Position numbers and translations under genes: made by a program | In this document: piece by piece, positions 8,463 through 17,875 of the stretch | Layout of the letters: each line of letters starts with the position of its first letter | Position numbering within the stretch: the stretch's first letter is position 1 | The notes under the pieces: model-generated | Database searches by the model: none | What the model saw: the letters and a program-made list of their open reading frames with translations, nothing else | What the model was told of the DNA's origin: nothing | Origin: Imperialibacter sp. EC-SDR9 | GTDB taxonomy: Bacteria > Bacteroidota > Bacteroidia > Cytophagales > Cyclobacteriaceae | DNA: 64,000 nt | Reading direction: 5' to 3' | NCBI RefSeq assembly: GCF_902498805.1 | Contig: NZ_LR701573.1 | Span: 62,001 to 126,000 of the forward strand

Positions 8463-9593
8463 ATGTCTTCCAAACCGTCTGATAGTATCACTACACAAAA
8501 GCTAGGCAAAGGGGCTTTTAAATTGTTTAGCGTGTCAAAAAAGGAGAGAAACTATCTTTATTTTTTGCTTGCCATCACGTTTGTCTGCGGCATGGTGTAT
8601 CCCTATCAGGAGGTGGCTATGTGGGTTGCGTTTGCTTTGGCTGGCTATTCTGCCATTGCCAATGATAGTATTCAAACCATTGGCACTTTTATTTCTTCAA
8701 ACTCCCATAGGAAGTGGTATCACTTGTGGCTTTTCATGGGACTGATTTTCCTTGTTACAGTTACTTATAGCTGGATCACTTATGGTGGAGATGTATCGTA
8801 TCAGCGGTTGAATACAAAAGGCCTTGAGGTAGCACCTACATCCTTTAGCTTTCTTCAGGTTGCCGCTCCGGTAATCCTGCTGGTCCTTACAAGGCTTCGA
8901 ATGCCGGTATCAACTTCAATCCTACTGTTGAGTGCCTTCTCTACCAAAGCTAGCTCCATCGGAGGTATTTTATCAAAAAGTCTTGTGGGCTATGCACTGG
9001 CTTTCGTCATCGCCATCATTGTTTGGACCCTAACCGCACAGCTATTTGATAAATATGCTAAGAAAAAACCGGCACACTGGTGGGCGCCGATGCAATGGCT
9101 TACCAGCGGGGCATTGTGGTCGGTTTGGATCATGCAGGATGCTGCAAACATAGCGGTTGTATTGCCAAGGGCGTTAAACACTGTGGAGTTTGTTGCATTT
9201 GCGTCATTTATATTTCTTGGCCTAGGTGTGCTGTTCTACCTCAAAGGGGACAAGATACAGTCGATTGTGGAAGAGAAGGCAGACATTACTGATGTGAGGG
9301 CCGCCACAATAGTCGACCTGGTTTATGCATGCCTCCTCTACTACCTGAAGGTAGTTAATACGATTCCGATAAGTACCACTTGGGTCTTTATAGGGCTTTT
9401 GGGAGGCCGTGAGTTGGCGATCAACTACATGAAGAAAAACAAGTCCAGCCGCAGAAAGGGAATAAGAAAGAGCATGAAGCTGATAGGCAAGGATGCTCTG
9501 TATGCCGGTATTGGATTGGTCATTTCCATTTTTCTCGCCTTGTCGATCAACGACGACATGAGGAAAGAGTTTTTTGACCTGATAGGCTGGTAA
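8463..9593 (+). CDS. Divergent PiT-like (PHO4 superfamily) inorganic phosphate transporter
   Basis: 376 aa with about 9-10 membrane helices. Two inverted-repeat signatures of PiT transporters can be seen in diverged form: ANDSIQTIGTFISS near residue 61 (canonical GAND...GT) with MPVSTS near residue 148, and QDAANIAV near residue 222 with PISTTW near residue 300. The polar loop between halves is short. It is annotated as a permease importing phosphate across the inner membrane. The Pho-box-like promoter and the neighbouring phosphate porin support this. Sequence drift from ordinary PiT proteins is large, so the exact ion could differ. Confidence 0.7.
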   Translation: MSSKPSDSITTQKLGKGAFKLFSVSKKERNYLYFLLAITFVCGMVYPYQEVAMWVAFALAGYSAIANDSIQTIGTFISSNSHRKWYHLWLFMGLIFLVTVTYSWITYGGDVSYQRLNTKGLEVAPTSFSFLQVAAPVILLVLTRLRMPVSTSILLLSAFSTKASSIGGILSKSLVGYALAFVIAIIVWTLTAQLFDKYAKKKPAHWWAPMQWLTSGALWSVWIMQDAANIAVVLPRALNTVEFVAFASFIFLGLGVLFYLKGDKIQSIVEEKADITDVRAATIVDLVYACLLYYLKVVNTIPISTTWVFIGLLGGRELAINYMKKNKSSRRKGIRKSMKLIGKDALYAGIGLVISIFLALSINDDMRKEFFDLIGW

Positions 9594-9595
9594 CT

Positions 9596-10786
9596 TTAAA
9601 CAGTCAGCTCTTTCAAAGCCAGCCAGGTCATAAGCCCCACGCCAAGCTCTAAAGCACTTTCATCAATATCGAACGTGGGGGTATGAACTCCCGAGGTGAT
9701 GCCCTTAGCGTCATTTCTGGTGCCTAGTCGATAGAAGCATGAATCTATGTGATGAGAGTAGAAGGCAAAATCTTCGGCAGCCATCCAAATATCAAGGTCT
9801 ACAACTTTGTCTTTCCCCAGAAATTCTTCAGCCCATGATTTAGAGCGATTGGTTAGTTGCTCATCATTGGCAAGAAAGGGGTACCCCTTCATGATGTTAA
9901 AGTCGCAGGTCGCACCCATTGACTCTGCTATTCCTTCAGCCATCTTTTTCATCTTCGCATGGGCTTCCATTCTCCACTCTTCGTTGAGGGTTCTAAATGT
10001 GCCCTTTAGCTTGACCTCAGATGGAATAACATTTGTTGCTCCCTTCCCTTCAATATCGCCAAACGAAAGCACGGAAGGTATCTTTGGGCTGGCCATTCTA
10101 CTAACCACCTGCTGCAATGCTGTAATAATGTAAGCAGTCACTACGATAGGATCTACCAAAGTTTCAGGCATGGCTGCATGACCGCCTTGTCCTGTCACTG
10201 TCACATATATTTCGTCAGCGCTGGCCATGTACATGCCAGGCCGAAAGCCTACCGTGCCCGCAGGTAACAGCGGCATCACATGTTGGCCGAAAAGACTGTT
10301 TGGGGAAGGATTAGTCAGAACTCCCTCTTTGATCATTAGGCTGGCACCGCCCGGTAGTTTTTCTTCTCCAGGTTGAAAAATAAGCTTAACAGTTCCCTCA
10401 AATTCATTCTTCAGCGCACAGAGGATTTTGGCAACACCGAGAAGTGAGGAGGTATGAACATCGTGGCCGCAGGCATGCATAACACCCTCGTTTGTTGATT
10501 TATAAGGTGCAGTGTTCTTTTCCAAAATGGGCAAAGCGTCGATGTCTGCCCTCAGTGCTACAATTTTTCTATCTGGATTTTTCCCCTTTATAATAGCCAC
10601 CGTACCAGTAGTGGCCATTTCGTCCAACTGGTCAATGGGAAGCTTTCCAAGAAATTCTCTGATGTAGCTTGCTGTGTTGTACTCCTCAAAGGACAGCTCA
10701 GGGTTAGCGTGCAGATGTCTTCGTACGCCGATAATTTCCTCCGAAAACTGATTGCTAAGCGTTTTGATTCTGTCTTTCAAATTCAT
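9596..10786 (-). CDS. M20-family amidohydrolase (N-acyl-amino-acid / hippurate hydrolase-like)
   Basis: 396 aa. It has the metal-binding HACGHDVHTS near residue 105 and FQPGEEKLPGGA near residue 140, with the conserved GQGGHAA of the dimerisation domain near residue 202 and the C-terminal EDFAFYS metal ligand region. These define the M20D amidohydrolases that cleave N-acyl amino acids, including the IAA-amino-acid hydrolase and hippuricase types. No signal peptide is present, so it is cytoplasmic. It directly abuts the SPOR lipoprotein gene upstream (no spacer), implying one transcript with it and possibly secA. Confidence 0.9.
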   Translation of the reverse strand: MNLKDRIKTLSNQFSEEIIGVRRHLHANPELSFEEYNTASYIREFLGKLPIDQLDEMATTGTVAIIKGKNPDRKIVALRADIDALPILEKNTAPYKSTNEGVMHACGHDVHTSSLLGVAKILCALKNEFEGTVKLIFQPGEEKLPGGASLMIKEGVLTNPSPNSLFGQHVMPLLPAGTVGFRPGMYMASADEIYVTVTGQGGHAAMPETLVDPIVVTAYIITALQQVVSRMASPKIPSVLSFGDIEGKGATNVIPSEVKLKGTFRTLNEEWRMEAHAKMKKMAEGIAESMGATCDFNIMKGYPFLANDEQLTNRSKSWAEEFLGKDKVVDLDIWMAAEDFAFYSHHIDSCFYRLGTRNDAKGITSGVHTPTFDIDESALELGVGLMTWLALKELTV

Positions 10787-11296
10787 CTATTCTACGGGTA
10801 TTTTTTCCGGAAGTAGGAGAGCGTTGGGGAATACCTCCCGAACCTGTGCATACACCTGATTAGCCTCCAGCCTGGAATAAAACTTCCCGAGTTTTACCTT
10901 AAAGTTGGGTTGAACGTAAACAACCTGGGAGGGAATGTCCAGTCCGATAGAACGAAGCTGTGCTCGTGCATTATTTGCCTGGTCTCTGTTAGGCCCGGAG
11001 TATACCTGAACTGTAAAGCCGTCAACTACTCTCTTCTGGAGGTTTTTTTCGGCTATAAACATGACGACGCTGTCGAGTTCTTGAGTGATGTCGTATTGTG
11101 TGTCTAGTGGTTCAATAGAGGTCGTCGATTTGCTTGTTTCTGTAGGTTTAAGGAGGTTTTCATCATTGATTATAACCGGGTGTAAAATAGACAAGTCTTC
11201 AGAATAAGAGTCAGTGGCGCCAGAAGAGGGAACCACCTTTTTTGAACACCCATACAGGATAAAAACACCAAGTGCTAAAGAAACGACTCTATTCAT
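10787..11296 (-). CDS. SPOR-domain lipoprotein
   Basis: 169 aa with a lipoprotein signal (hydrophobic residues 5-15, lipobox LYGC, acylated Cys17), then a low-complexity Ser/Thr linker. A C-terminal ~75-residue SPOR-like domain (FTVQVYSGPNRDQANNARAQ ... VKLGKFYSRLEANQVYAQVR) completes it. SPOR domains bind peptidoglycan lacking stem peptides, often at division sites. The protein is probably anchored in a periplasm-facing membrane leaflet. It lies 6 bp downstream of secA and immediately upstream of the amidohydrolase. Confidence 0.85.
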   Translation of the reverse strand: MNRVVSLALGVFILYGCSKKVVPSSGATDSYSEDLSILHPVIINDENLLKPTETSKSTTSIEPLDTQYDITQELDSVVMFIAEKNLQKRVVDGFTVQVYSGPNRDQANNARAQLRSIGLDIPSQVVYVQPNFKVKLGKFYSRLEANQVYAQVREVFPNALLLPEKIPVE

Positions 11297-11302
11297 AGCT
11301 GG

Positions 11303-14300
11303 TTAGTCTTCAATATTGATTACAACACATTTGTTGTTGTTCACATCTTGCTCCACAGTTTTGTATTTCACGCCTTCTTTTAAAGTGCCGTCAGTGTACT
11401 GCACAGTCACCCGATCGTTTCTTCCGGCCACTTTCTGCGACTTCATTGGCTCTGGGCGGGTAACTGCTGGCCTTGAACCAACAGGTTGCCCCTCTTTTCC
11501 TTCCAGCAAAGAACGTGACTCTTCCTTACTCTCTTTGTAATCACTTTTCGTGCGGGTTTGGCGAGCTTCTCTTACCTGGTTCGGATCCTGGCTTGGTATA
11601 TCGGCTTTGATAAGGAAAGACATTGTTTCCTCATTTACCTTGGCAAGGAATACTTTGAACAACTCGAACGCCTCAAATTTGTAGATCAAAAGCGGGTCTT
11701 TTTGCTCGTATACAGCATTTTGAACAGACTGCTTCAAGTCATCCATCTCACGAAGGTGCTCCTTCCAGGTTTGGTCGATAAGCGCCAGGGTGATCATTTT
11801 CTCCATGGCCGCCACCATCTCCTTACCCTCTGTGTCCACCGCTTTCTTTAGATTAACCACAATGCCGAGTTGCTTTTTCCCGTCTGTAAATGGTACAAGA
11901 ATATCGACTACAGTGGCTCCTTTATTGTCAAGAGTGTGCTTAAGAACTGGCAATGCCTTTTCCCGGATCGCAGCCTTTCTGGTGGTGTAGTGTGCCAACA
12001 CTTCGTCGTAAAGTCTTGCAGCAAGTGCGTCGCTTTTGATACCGGCAAATTCTTCCTGGCTGATACGCATATCGAGGCCAAAGGTGCTGAGCACATTCAG
12101 TCTAAAGCCATCATAGTCTTGAGAAGCAGTAGCCGATATAGCCAAGTCCTCAGATGTGTCGTACATCATGTTGAGGATGTCGAGCTGTAGTCTTTCACCA
12201 AACAAGGCATTCTTTCTTCGGGTGTAGATTACCTCTCGTTGAGAGTTCATGACATCGTCATATTCCAGGAGGCGCTTACGCATGGCGAAGTTGTTCTCTT
12301 CTACCTTCTTTTGAGCTCTTTCAATCGACTTGGTAATCATCGAATGCTGGATTACTTCACCTTCTTCCAATCCCATTCTGTCCATCCACTTAGCAATTCT
12401 GTCTGAGCCGAACAACCGCATCAGGTTGTCTTCAAGCGACACAAAGAACTGCGAAGACCCTGGGTCACCTTGCCGGCCTGATCGGCCTCTCAACTGCCTG
12501 TCGACCCTTCTCGATTCATGCCTTTCAGTTCCTACAATGGCCAAGCCTCCAGCTTTTTTCGACTCTTCGGTCAGTTTTATATCCGTACCACGCCCCGCCA
12601 TGTTGGTGGCAATTGTTACGGTAGAAGGGTGGCCCGCTTCGGCCACAATTTCCGCCTCTCGCTGGTGTTGCTTGGCGTTTAGTACGTTGTGCTTAATTTT
12701 ACGGATATTGAGCATGCGGCTTAGTACTTCCGAAATTTCTACAGAAGTAGTACCCACCAGCACTGGTCTACCGGCTTCAGTAAGCGCAACAATTTCATCA
12801 ATAACAGCATTGAACTTCTCACGCATGGTCTTGTAGACCTTGTCTTCCATGTCTTTCCTAACGATCGGTCTGTTTGTTGGAATGACAACCACATCAAGTT
12901 TGTAAATCTCCCAAAGTTCACCAGCTTCGGTTTCGGCCGTACCAGTCATACCGGCCAGCTTGTGGTACATTCTGAAGTAGTTCTGCAGGGTGATGGTTGC
13001 ATAAGTCTGCGTTGCATCTTCCACGGTCACGCTTTCTTTCGCTTCAATTGCCTGGTGAAGACCGTCTGAATAGCGGCGCCCTTCCATCATACGGCCGGTT
13101 TGCTCGTCGACAATCTTCACTTTGCCGTCAATCACTACATACTCGGTGTCTTTTTCAAAAAGCGTATAGGCTTTTAGCAGCTGATTAACGGTGTGGATAC
13201 GCTGCGCTTTGATTTGGTAGTCTTTGATGACCGACTCTTTCTTTTTCAGGATATCGATTTCGGCAAGAGAGGTGTCACCCTCAAGCTTTGCAATTTCCAT
13301 CCCAATATCAGGCATAATGAAGAAATTGGGATCTTCGCCATCACCTGTAATCATATCGACACCCTTCTCAGTCAGCTCGATAGAGTTATTTTTTTCCTCA
13401 ATGGTAAAAAGCAAAGGCTCATCCGCCTCCGGCATCATCCGTTGATTGTCAGCCAGGTAGATATTCTCCGTTTTTTGAAGAACATTTCTTATGCCTGTTT
13501 CACTGAGGTATTTGATCAAAGGCTTGTATTTGGGAAGCCCCCTGTGAGCTCTGAACAGCGACAAGCCGCCATCTGTCTCATTGCCCTCAGAAATTTGTTT
13601 TTTGGCGTCATTCAGAAACTGTGCACATAGCTTGCGTTGAGATTCAACCAGCTTAAATATTCTGGGCTTCAGTTCGTAAAACTCATGCTCGTCTCCTTTA
13701 GGGATAGGCCCGGAAATGATAAGAGGTGTTCTGGCTTCATCCACAAGGACGGAGTCAACCTCATCCACCATAGCGTAATGATGTTCCCGCTGCACCAGTT
13801 CCTCTGGGCTTCTGGCCATGTTGTCCCTCAGGTAGTCAAAGCCAAATTCGTTGTTGGTGCCATAGGTAATGTCGGCGAGATAAGCGTTTCTTCTTTCCTG
13901 GGAGTTGGGTTGGTGCCTGTCAACACAGTCAACCGTTAGCCCATGAAACTGGAACAAGGGAGCGTTCCACTCTGAGTCACGCTTGGCCAGGTAGTCGTTT
14001 ACTGTGACAATATGCACACCCTTGCCAGCAAGGGCGTTCAGGTAGGCAGGCAAAGTAGCTACAAGGGTCTTTCCCTCACCTGTCGTCATTTCGGCAATCT
14101 TACCTGAGTGCAGTACAACACCGCCAATTAGCTGCACATCGTAGTGAACCATGTTCCACTCCACTTCGGTGCCTGCTGCCAGCCATTTATTGGACCATTC
14201 GGCGGTCTCTCCAGTGATTTTTATGTGGGGCTTCGTGGCTGCCATCTGTTTATCAAGGAGCGTTGCTTTAACCACCAGCTTCTTGTTTTCAGCAAGTCGC

Positions 14301-14671
14301 CTGGAAGTTTCCTTCACTACGGCAAAAGCTTCTGGCAACAGTTTAAGCAGCGAATCTTCAATTTTCTTGTTCTTATCTTTTTCGAGTTGATCTATTCTTT
14401 TGAATACGTCATCTTTCTGGTCGATATCCAAATCTGGTTCGTCGATTATCCTCTGATGCAAATCGTCAATTTCCTTCTGGATAGTGGCGTTGCCCTCTTT
14501 GATGAACGCTTTGAACTGACTGGTTTTGTCTCTCAGCTCATCGTCAGAAATACTCTTTAGTTTCTCAAATTCTTTTTTGATTTGCTCAACAAGCGGAAGG
14601 ACTTCCTTGATATCTCGCTCTGATTTTGTTCCAAAAAGTTTGGCTACCCCTTTGGTGAATATATTCAACAT
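11303..14671 (-). CDS. secA: Preprotein translocase ATPase SecA
   Basis: 1122 aa, longer than the ~900 aa enterobacterial protein but usual for Bacteroidota, which carry extra insertions in the nucleotide-binding and scaffold regions. It shows Walker A (TGEGKT), the DEVD Walker B box (VDEVDSVLVDEARTPLI), GTNNEFGFDYLRDNMA, NMAGRGTDIKL and RQLRGRSGRQGDPGSSQFF. The C-terminus is acidic and lacks the zinc-binding CxCxSGxxxxxCH tail. It drives export through SecYEG at the cytoplasmic membrane. It is first in a minus-strand unit with the SPOR lipoprotein and amidohydrolase. Confidence 0.98.
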   Translation of the reverse strand: MLNIFTKGVAKLFGTKSERDIKEVLPLVEQIKKEFEKLKSISDDELRDKTSQFKAFIKEGNATIQKEIDDLHQRIIDEPDLDIDQKDDVFKRIDQLEKDKNKKIEDSLLKLLPEAFAVVKETSRRLAENKKLVVKATLLDKQMAATKPHIKITGETAEWSNKWLAAGTEVEWNMVHYDVQLIGGVVLHSGKIAEMTTGEGKTLVATLPAYLNALAGKGVHIVTVNDYLAKRDSEWNAPLFQFHGLTVDCVDRHQPNSQERRNAYLADITYGTNNEFGFDYLRDNMARSPEELVQREHHYAMVDEVDSVLVDEARTPLIISGPIPKGDEHEFYELKPRIFKLVESQRKLCAQFLNDAKKQISEGNETDGGLSLFRAHRGLPKYKPLIKYLSETGIRNVLQKTENIYLADNQRMMPEADEPLLFTIEEKNNSIELTEKGVDMITGDGEDPNFFIMPDIGMEIAKLEGDTSLAEIDILKKKESVIKDYQIKAQRIHTVNQLLKAYTLFEKDTEYVVIDGKVKIVDEQTGRMMEGRRYSDGLHQAIEAKESVTVEDATQTYATITLQNYFRMYHKLAGMTGTAETEAGELWEIYKLDVVVIPTNRPIVRKDMEDKVYKTMREKFNAVIDEIVALTEAGRPVLVGTTSVEISEVLSRMLNIRKIKHNVLNAKQHQREAEIVAEAGHPSTVTIATNMAGRGTDIKLTEESKKAGGLAIVGTERHESRRVDRQLRGRSGRQGDPGSSQFFVSLEDNLMRLFGSDRIAKWMDRMGLEEGEVIQHSMITKSIERAQKKVEENNFAMRKRLLEYDDVMNSQREVIYTRRKNALFGERLQLDILNMMYDTSEDLAISATASQDYDGFRLNVLSTFGLDMRISQEEFAGIKSDALAARLYDEVLAHYTTRKAAIREKALPVLKHTLDNKGATVVDILVPFTDGKKQLGIVVNLKKAVDTEGKEMVAAMEKMITLALIDQTWKEHLREMDDLKQSVQNAVYEQKDPLLIYKFEAFELFKVFLAKVNEETMSFLIKADIPSQDPNQVREARQTRTKSDYKESKEESRSLLEGKEGQPVGSRPAVTRPEPMKSQKVAGRNDRVTVQYTDGTLKEGVKYKTVEQDVNNNKCVVINIED

Positions 14672-14749
14672 TTCGTCGTTTTTTAAAACCTTAAAATTAA
14701 CCGCTTTTTCCTAATTCGATACTAATTGCCAAGGTGTTTCTTGACAGAT

Positions 14750-15517
14750 TTACACATCAATGAGGCCTGAGTAAACGGGTGTGGCCGGGCCCTTCAGGAA
14801 AATATCACTAAAGCCACCCTCCTTAACCGAAAAACTGACCTCGAGGGTTCCACCCAGGGTGTGAACTATTACCGGGCTTTTATACCCTTTGAGTGATGCG
14901 GCGAGCGAACAAGCTGTGACTCCAGTGCCGCACGATAGCGTTTCATCTTCCACCCCTCTTTCATAAGTTCTCACAAAAATAGCATTGCTATCCTCCAACT
15001 CTACGAAGTTTACATTAGTGCCTTTGGGGGCATAGACCTCGCTATAGCGAATAGCTTTTCCTTTTGGCACAACCGGAAAGTTCTTGACATCATCCACGAA
15101 GGCAATATGGTGGGGAGATCCGGTGTTGATGAAGGCGCCGTCGGCAAGTTCGTCAATGCTGTCAACGTCATAAAGCTGCACAGAAACAATGTTTCCATTG
15201 ATGGTTGCTTTGTGGGGGCCATCTGTAGACAGAAAAGTAGTTCTGCTGGTGGTCATGCCAAGAGACTTCGCAAAGTGCACTGCGCACCTGCTACCATTCC
15301 CGCACATGCTCTGTGTGCCGTCGGAATTGTAGTAGACCATTTCAAAGTCGTAGTCGGGATGATTGCGTATGAGAATGAGTCCGTCTGCGCCGATGCCAAA
15401 CCTGCGATGGCACAGGGTTTCTATAACGGTCAGGTCATCAGGAAATTGGAGTTCCCTGTCATCGATGAGAATGAAGTCGTTACCTGTGCCCTGATATTTG
15501 TGAAAACGAATTTCCAT
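14750..15517 (-). CDS. dapF: Diaminopimelate epimerase
   Basis: 255 aa, slightly shorter than the 274 aa E. coli enzyme. Both active-site cysteines are present: MCGNGSRC (N-terminal half) and the C-terminal SCGTGVTAC. It starts with the family pattern KYQGTGNDFILID. It interconverts LL- and meso-diaminopimelate for lysine and peptidoglycan synthesis in the cytoplasm. The gene lies downstream of the rplS terminator and 78 bp upstream of secA on the same strand, so it may start the secA transcript. Confidence 0.96.
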   Translation of the reverse strand: MEIRFHKYQGTGNDFILIDDRELQFPDDLTVIETLCHRRFGIGADGLILIRNHPDYDFEMVYYNSDGTQSMCGNGSRCAVHFAKSLGMTTSRTTFLSTDGPHKATINGNIVSVQLYDVDSIDELADGAFINTGSPHHIAFVDDVKNFPVVPKGKAIRYSEVYAPKGTNVNFVELEDSNAIFVRTYERGVEDETLSCGTGVTACSLAASLKGYKSPVIVHTLGGTLEVSFSVKEGGFSDIFLKGPATPVYSGLIDV

Positions 15518-15543
15518 AGCATAAAACTAATAGCAAGTAAACG

Positions 15544-15571
15544 AAAAAAGCCAACCCGAGAGTTGGCTTTT
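15544..15571 (-). terminator. Rho-independent terminator of rplS
   Basis: Read on the minus strand: stem AAAAGCCAAC / GTTGGCTTTT with a 6-nt loop, ending in a run of T residues. It lies 20 bp after the rplS stop. Confidence 0.88.
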
Positions 15572-15591
15572 CAGCTATTTTATTTAATCCC

Positions 15592-15948
15592 TTAGGACAT
15601 TTTTTCTTTGATCCTTGCGGCTTTTCCTTTTCTACCACGAAGGTAGTAAAGACGGGCTCTGCGAACTGATCCCTGACGAACCAATTCAACTTTCTCAACG
15701 CTTGGAGACATAATCGGGAAAATTCTTTCCACACCAATACCTGAAGATACTTTTCTTACGGTAAAGGTTTCTCCATTCGTGCTGATATTCTTACGTTGGA
15801 TAACGGTACCCTGAAACTGCTGGATACGCTCTTTGTTACCTTCCGTGATCTTCACGTGTACATTTATAGTATCACCTGCCTTAAATGCGGGCAGTGAATT
15901 TCTCTTCTCCTGGTACTCTGCTTCAACTAGTTTTATCAACTCGCTCAT
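15592..15948 (-). CDS. rplS: 50S ribosomal protein L19
   Basis: 118 aa, the normal length. Typical L19 stretches are [25 protein letters not shown] and [10 protein letters not shown], with a basic C-terminus ([20 protein letters not shown]). It sits at the 30S/50S interface. In most bacteria it follows trmD directly; here a LacI-type gene of 1068 bp lies between, and rplS has its own TAnnTTTG promoter at 15984. Confidence 0.98.
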   Translation of the reverse strand: MSELIKLVEAEYQEKRNSLPAFKAGDTINVHVKITEGNKERIQQFQGTVIQRKNISTNGETFTVRKVSSGIGVERIFPIMSPSVEKVELVRQGSVRRARLYYLRGRKGKAARIKEKMS

Positions 15949-15983
15949 GACTGTCTATTTAAGCCGTATTCTGAAACGGACTG

Positions 15984-16013
15984 CAAATATACGACTATGT
16001 TTTTAAACACAAA
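15984..16013 (-). promoter_or_regulatory. Bacteroidota-type promoter of rplS
   Basis: On the minus strand: TTTG (16013-16010), 18-bp spacer, TATATTTG (15991-15984), matching TTTG-N18-21-TAnnTTTG. It lies about 36 bp before the rplS start and downstream of the LacI-type gene. Confidence 0.65.
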
Positions 16014-16046
16014 TAATACAATCAAATAAAAATCTCTCTTTTCAGG

Positions 16047-17114
16047 TTAAAGTGCTGCAAGTGCCGGCTTATAACTGTCAATATTTTCTTTGGTGATGAT
16101 TTCCAGGGGTAAAAGGGCCTCCTTGGGTGGAGTTGTCTTAAACACCAGGTGATTGATGAGGTGGCTGATAGACAAGGAGGCTTGCTTGCTTGGGTTTTGA
16201 TTAATCAGGAAGTTGATATACCCTTCTTTAAGAAAATGAAGGTTCTTTTCCAGTAAATCATAGCCAACGATTCTACAGCCATTTTTGCCGGTCGCTTTCA
16301 TAAACTCCACTACCTGATAGGCTTTGGAGGTGCTTATGTAAACCCCGTGTAACTGTGGATCGCTGAACAGTTTTTTGAGGTCCGCTTCAAAAGAGGGGTT
16401 TTCCGGGGCTTCAAGGTTGATGGTGTTTACCTCCACTTTTATATCAGACATCGAAGCAACATATTCTCTGAAGCCTTTTTCCTTGTCCAAAAGGTGGGCA
16501 GAATTTGGCAGATCCTCATGAATATGTAAGATCGCCAGTTTTTTGCCACTGGCCAGTCCGGGGGAAATCAATTCAGCGGCCAGCCGCCCGCTTTGATACA
16601 GGTCTTGCCCGATGAAGGACAACGGGTGTGGGTGTTCAATGTGTGTGTTGAACAATATATAAGGCACCTCATTTTTATGAAATTTTTCAAAAAACGGCAG
16701 AGCCTCTTTGTAGAATAGTGGTGCCACTACAGCACCGTCGGGGCTTGAAGCAATGGCGTTTTCAAACGCTTTGTTGTACGATTCTTTGTTATGTAGGTCA
16801 TAAAAATAGTAGTCAATTACAAGTCCCTGCTGCTGCCACTCTCGCTCACTTTGTTGTAGCCCCTCGTGCGACTGCACCCAGAAAGCGTCAAGCTTGGGGT
16901 CTGGCAGCACAGCCGCCACCCTAAAGGTTCTGTTGAGGCCAAGGCTTCTGGCGATGAGATTGGGCTTGTAGTCAATTTGGTCAAGGATGGCATGAACTTT
17001 CTCAAGCGCCTTATCGGATACTTTGCCTCGCTTGTGCAGCACCCTGTCCACAGTGCCCACAGACACCCCGGCAAGGCGGGCGATATCTTTGATCCGTATA
17101 TTTTTGTTTTCCAT
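16047..17114 (-). CDS. LacI-family transcriptional regulator with sugar-binding-type sensor domain
   Basis: 355 aa. The N-terminal helix-turn-helix (IKDIARLAGVSVGTVDRVLH, residues 7-26) is followed by the hinge helix region YKPNLIARSLG. The remaining ~290 residues form a periplasmic-binding-protein-like ligand domain (DGAVVAPLFY, GQDLYQSGRLAAELI, GVYISTSKAYQ). Effector is unknown but sugar or sugar phosphate is typical. It is inserted in the ribosomal rpsP-rimM-trmD-rplS unit, in the same orientation, with 80 bp to trmD. The 10-bp palindrome GTATTAATAC at 17160-17169 before its start could be an autoregulatory operator. No sugar-transport or catabolic gene is adjacent. Confidence 0.9.
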   Translation of the reverse strand: MENKNIRIKDIARLAGVSVGTVDRVLHKRGKVSDKALEKVHAILDQIDYKPNLIARSLGLNRTFRVAAVLPDPKLDAFWVQSHEGLQQSEREWQQQGLVIDYYFYDLHNKESYNKAFENAIASSPDGAVVAPLFYKEALPFFEKFHKNEVPYILFNTHIEHPHPLSFIGQDLYQSGRLAAELISPGLASGKKLAILHIHEDLPNSAHLLDKEKGFREYVASMSDIKVEVNTINLEAPENPSFEADLKKLFSDPQLHGVYISTSKAYQVVEFMKATGKNGCRIVGYDLLEKNLHFLKEGYINFLINQNPSKQASLSISHLINHLVFKTTPPKEALLPLEIITKENIDSYKPALAAL

Positions 17115-17194
17115 AAAAAATCGAGACCTCTAAATAATCAAAAAAACGAAAGATTGTCTGTATTAATACGGGATAATGTGCTTTTGATGAATGC

Positions 17195-17869
17195 CTACAA
17201 TAAATTTGGCCTTCTCTCTCTCGTTCGTTGTAGCGACTGCTCGTGTCTCCAGTCATCAATGAGGGCGTCATTTCCTGAAAGCAACACATCGGGCACTTTC
17301 ATGCCTTTGTAGTCGGCGGGCCTGCTGTAAACAGGCGGAGCTATGAGGTCATCCTGAAAGGAGTCGGTAAGTGCAGAGGTTTCGTCGTTTAACACACCAG
17401 GAATCAGCCTGATTACTGCATCGCATACAATGGCGGCGGCCAATTCTCCTCCCGACAGTACAAAATCGCCAACACTGATTTCTCTGGTAACCAGGTGCTG
17501 ACGTACTCTTTCGTCCACTCCTTTATAATGCCCGCAGAGCAAAATCATGTTTCCTTTCATAGCCAGGCCGTTGGCCAGCCTTTGGGTCAGCAGCTCCCCA
17601 TCAGGACTCATATATATAATGTCGTCGTACGTACGTTCGGACTTGAGGGCCTGGATACATCGGTCGATGGGTTCTATTTGCAGCACCATTCCCGCTCCCC
17701 CGCCGTAGGCATAATCGTCAACAGTTTTATGTTTGTTAACGGCGTAGTCTCTCAGGTTGTGCACGTTTACTTCCGTCAGGCCTTTGTCGATGGCTCTTTT
17801 GAGAATGCTGTGCTCAAATGGACTTTTGAGCAGCTCAGGCACGCAGGAAATAATATCGAATCTTACCAT
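17195..17869 (-). CDS. trmD: tRNA (guanine-N1)-methyltransferase TrmD
   Basis: 224 aa. The knotted SPOUT fold is recognised by [27 protein letters not shown] and [15 protein letters not shown] (AdoMet-binding trefoil loops). It methylates G37 of tRNAs reading CNN codons and prevents frameshifting. It is 6 bp downstream of rimM, as in the canonical operon. The C-terminus (RRPNLL) is short but within the family range. Confidence 0.97.
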   Translation of the reverse strand: MVRFDIISCVPELLKSPFEHSILKRAIDKGLTEVNVHNLRDYAVNKHKTVDDYAYGGGAGMVLQIEPIDRCIQALKSERTYDDIIYMSPDGELLTQRLANGLAMKGNMILLCGHYKGVDERVRQHLVTREISVGDFVLSGGELAAAIVCDAVIRLIPGVLNDETSALTDSFQDDLIAPPVYSRPADYKGMKVPDVLLSGNDALIDDWRHEQSLQRTRERRPNLL

Positions 17870-17875
17870 GACTGA

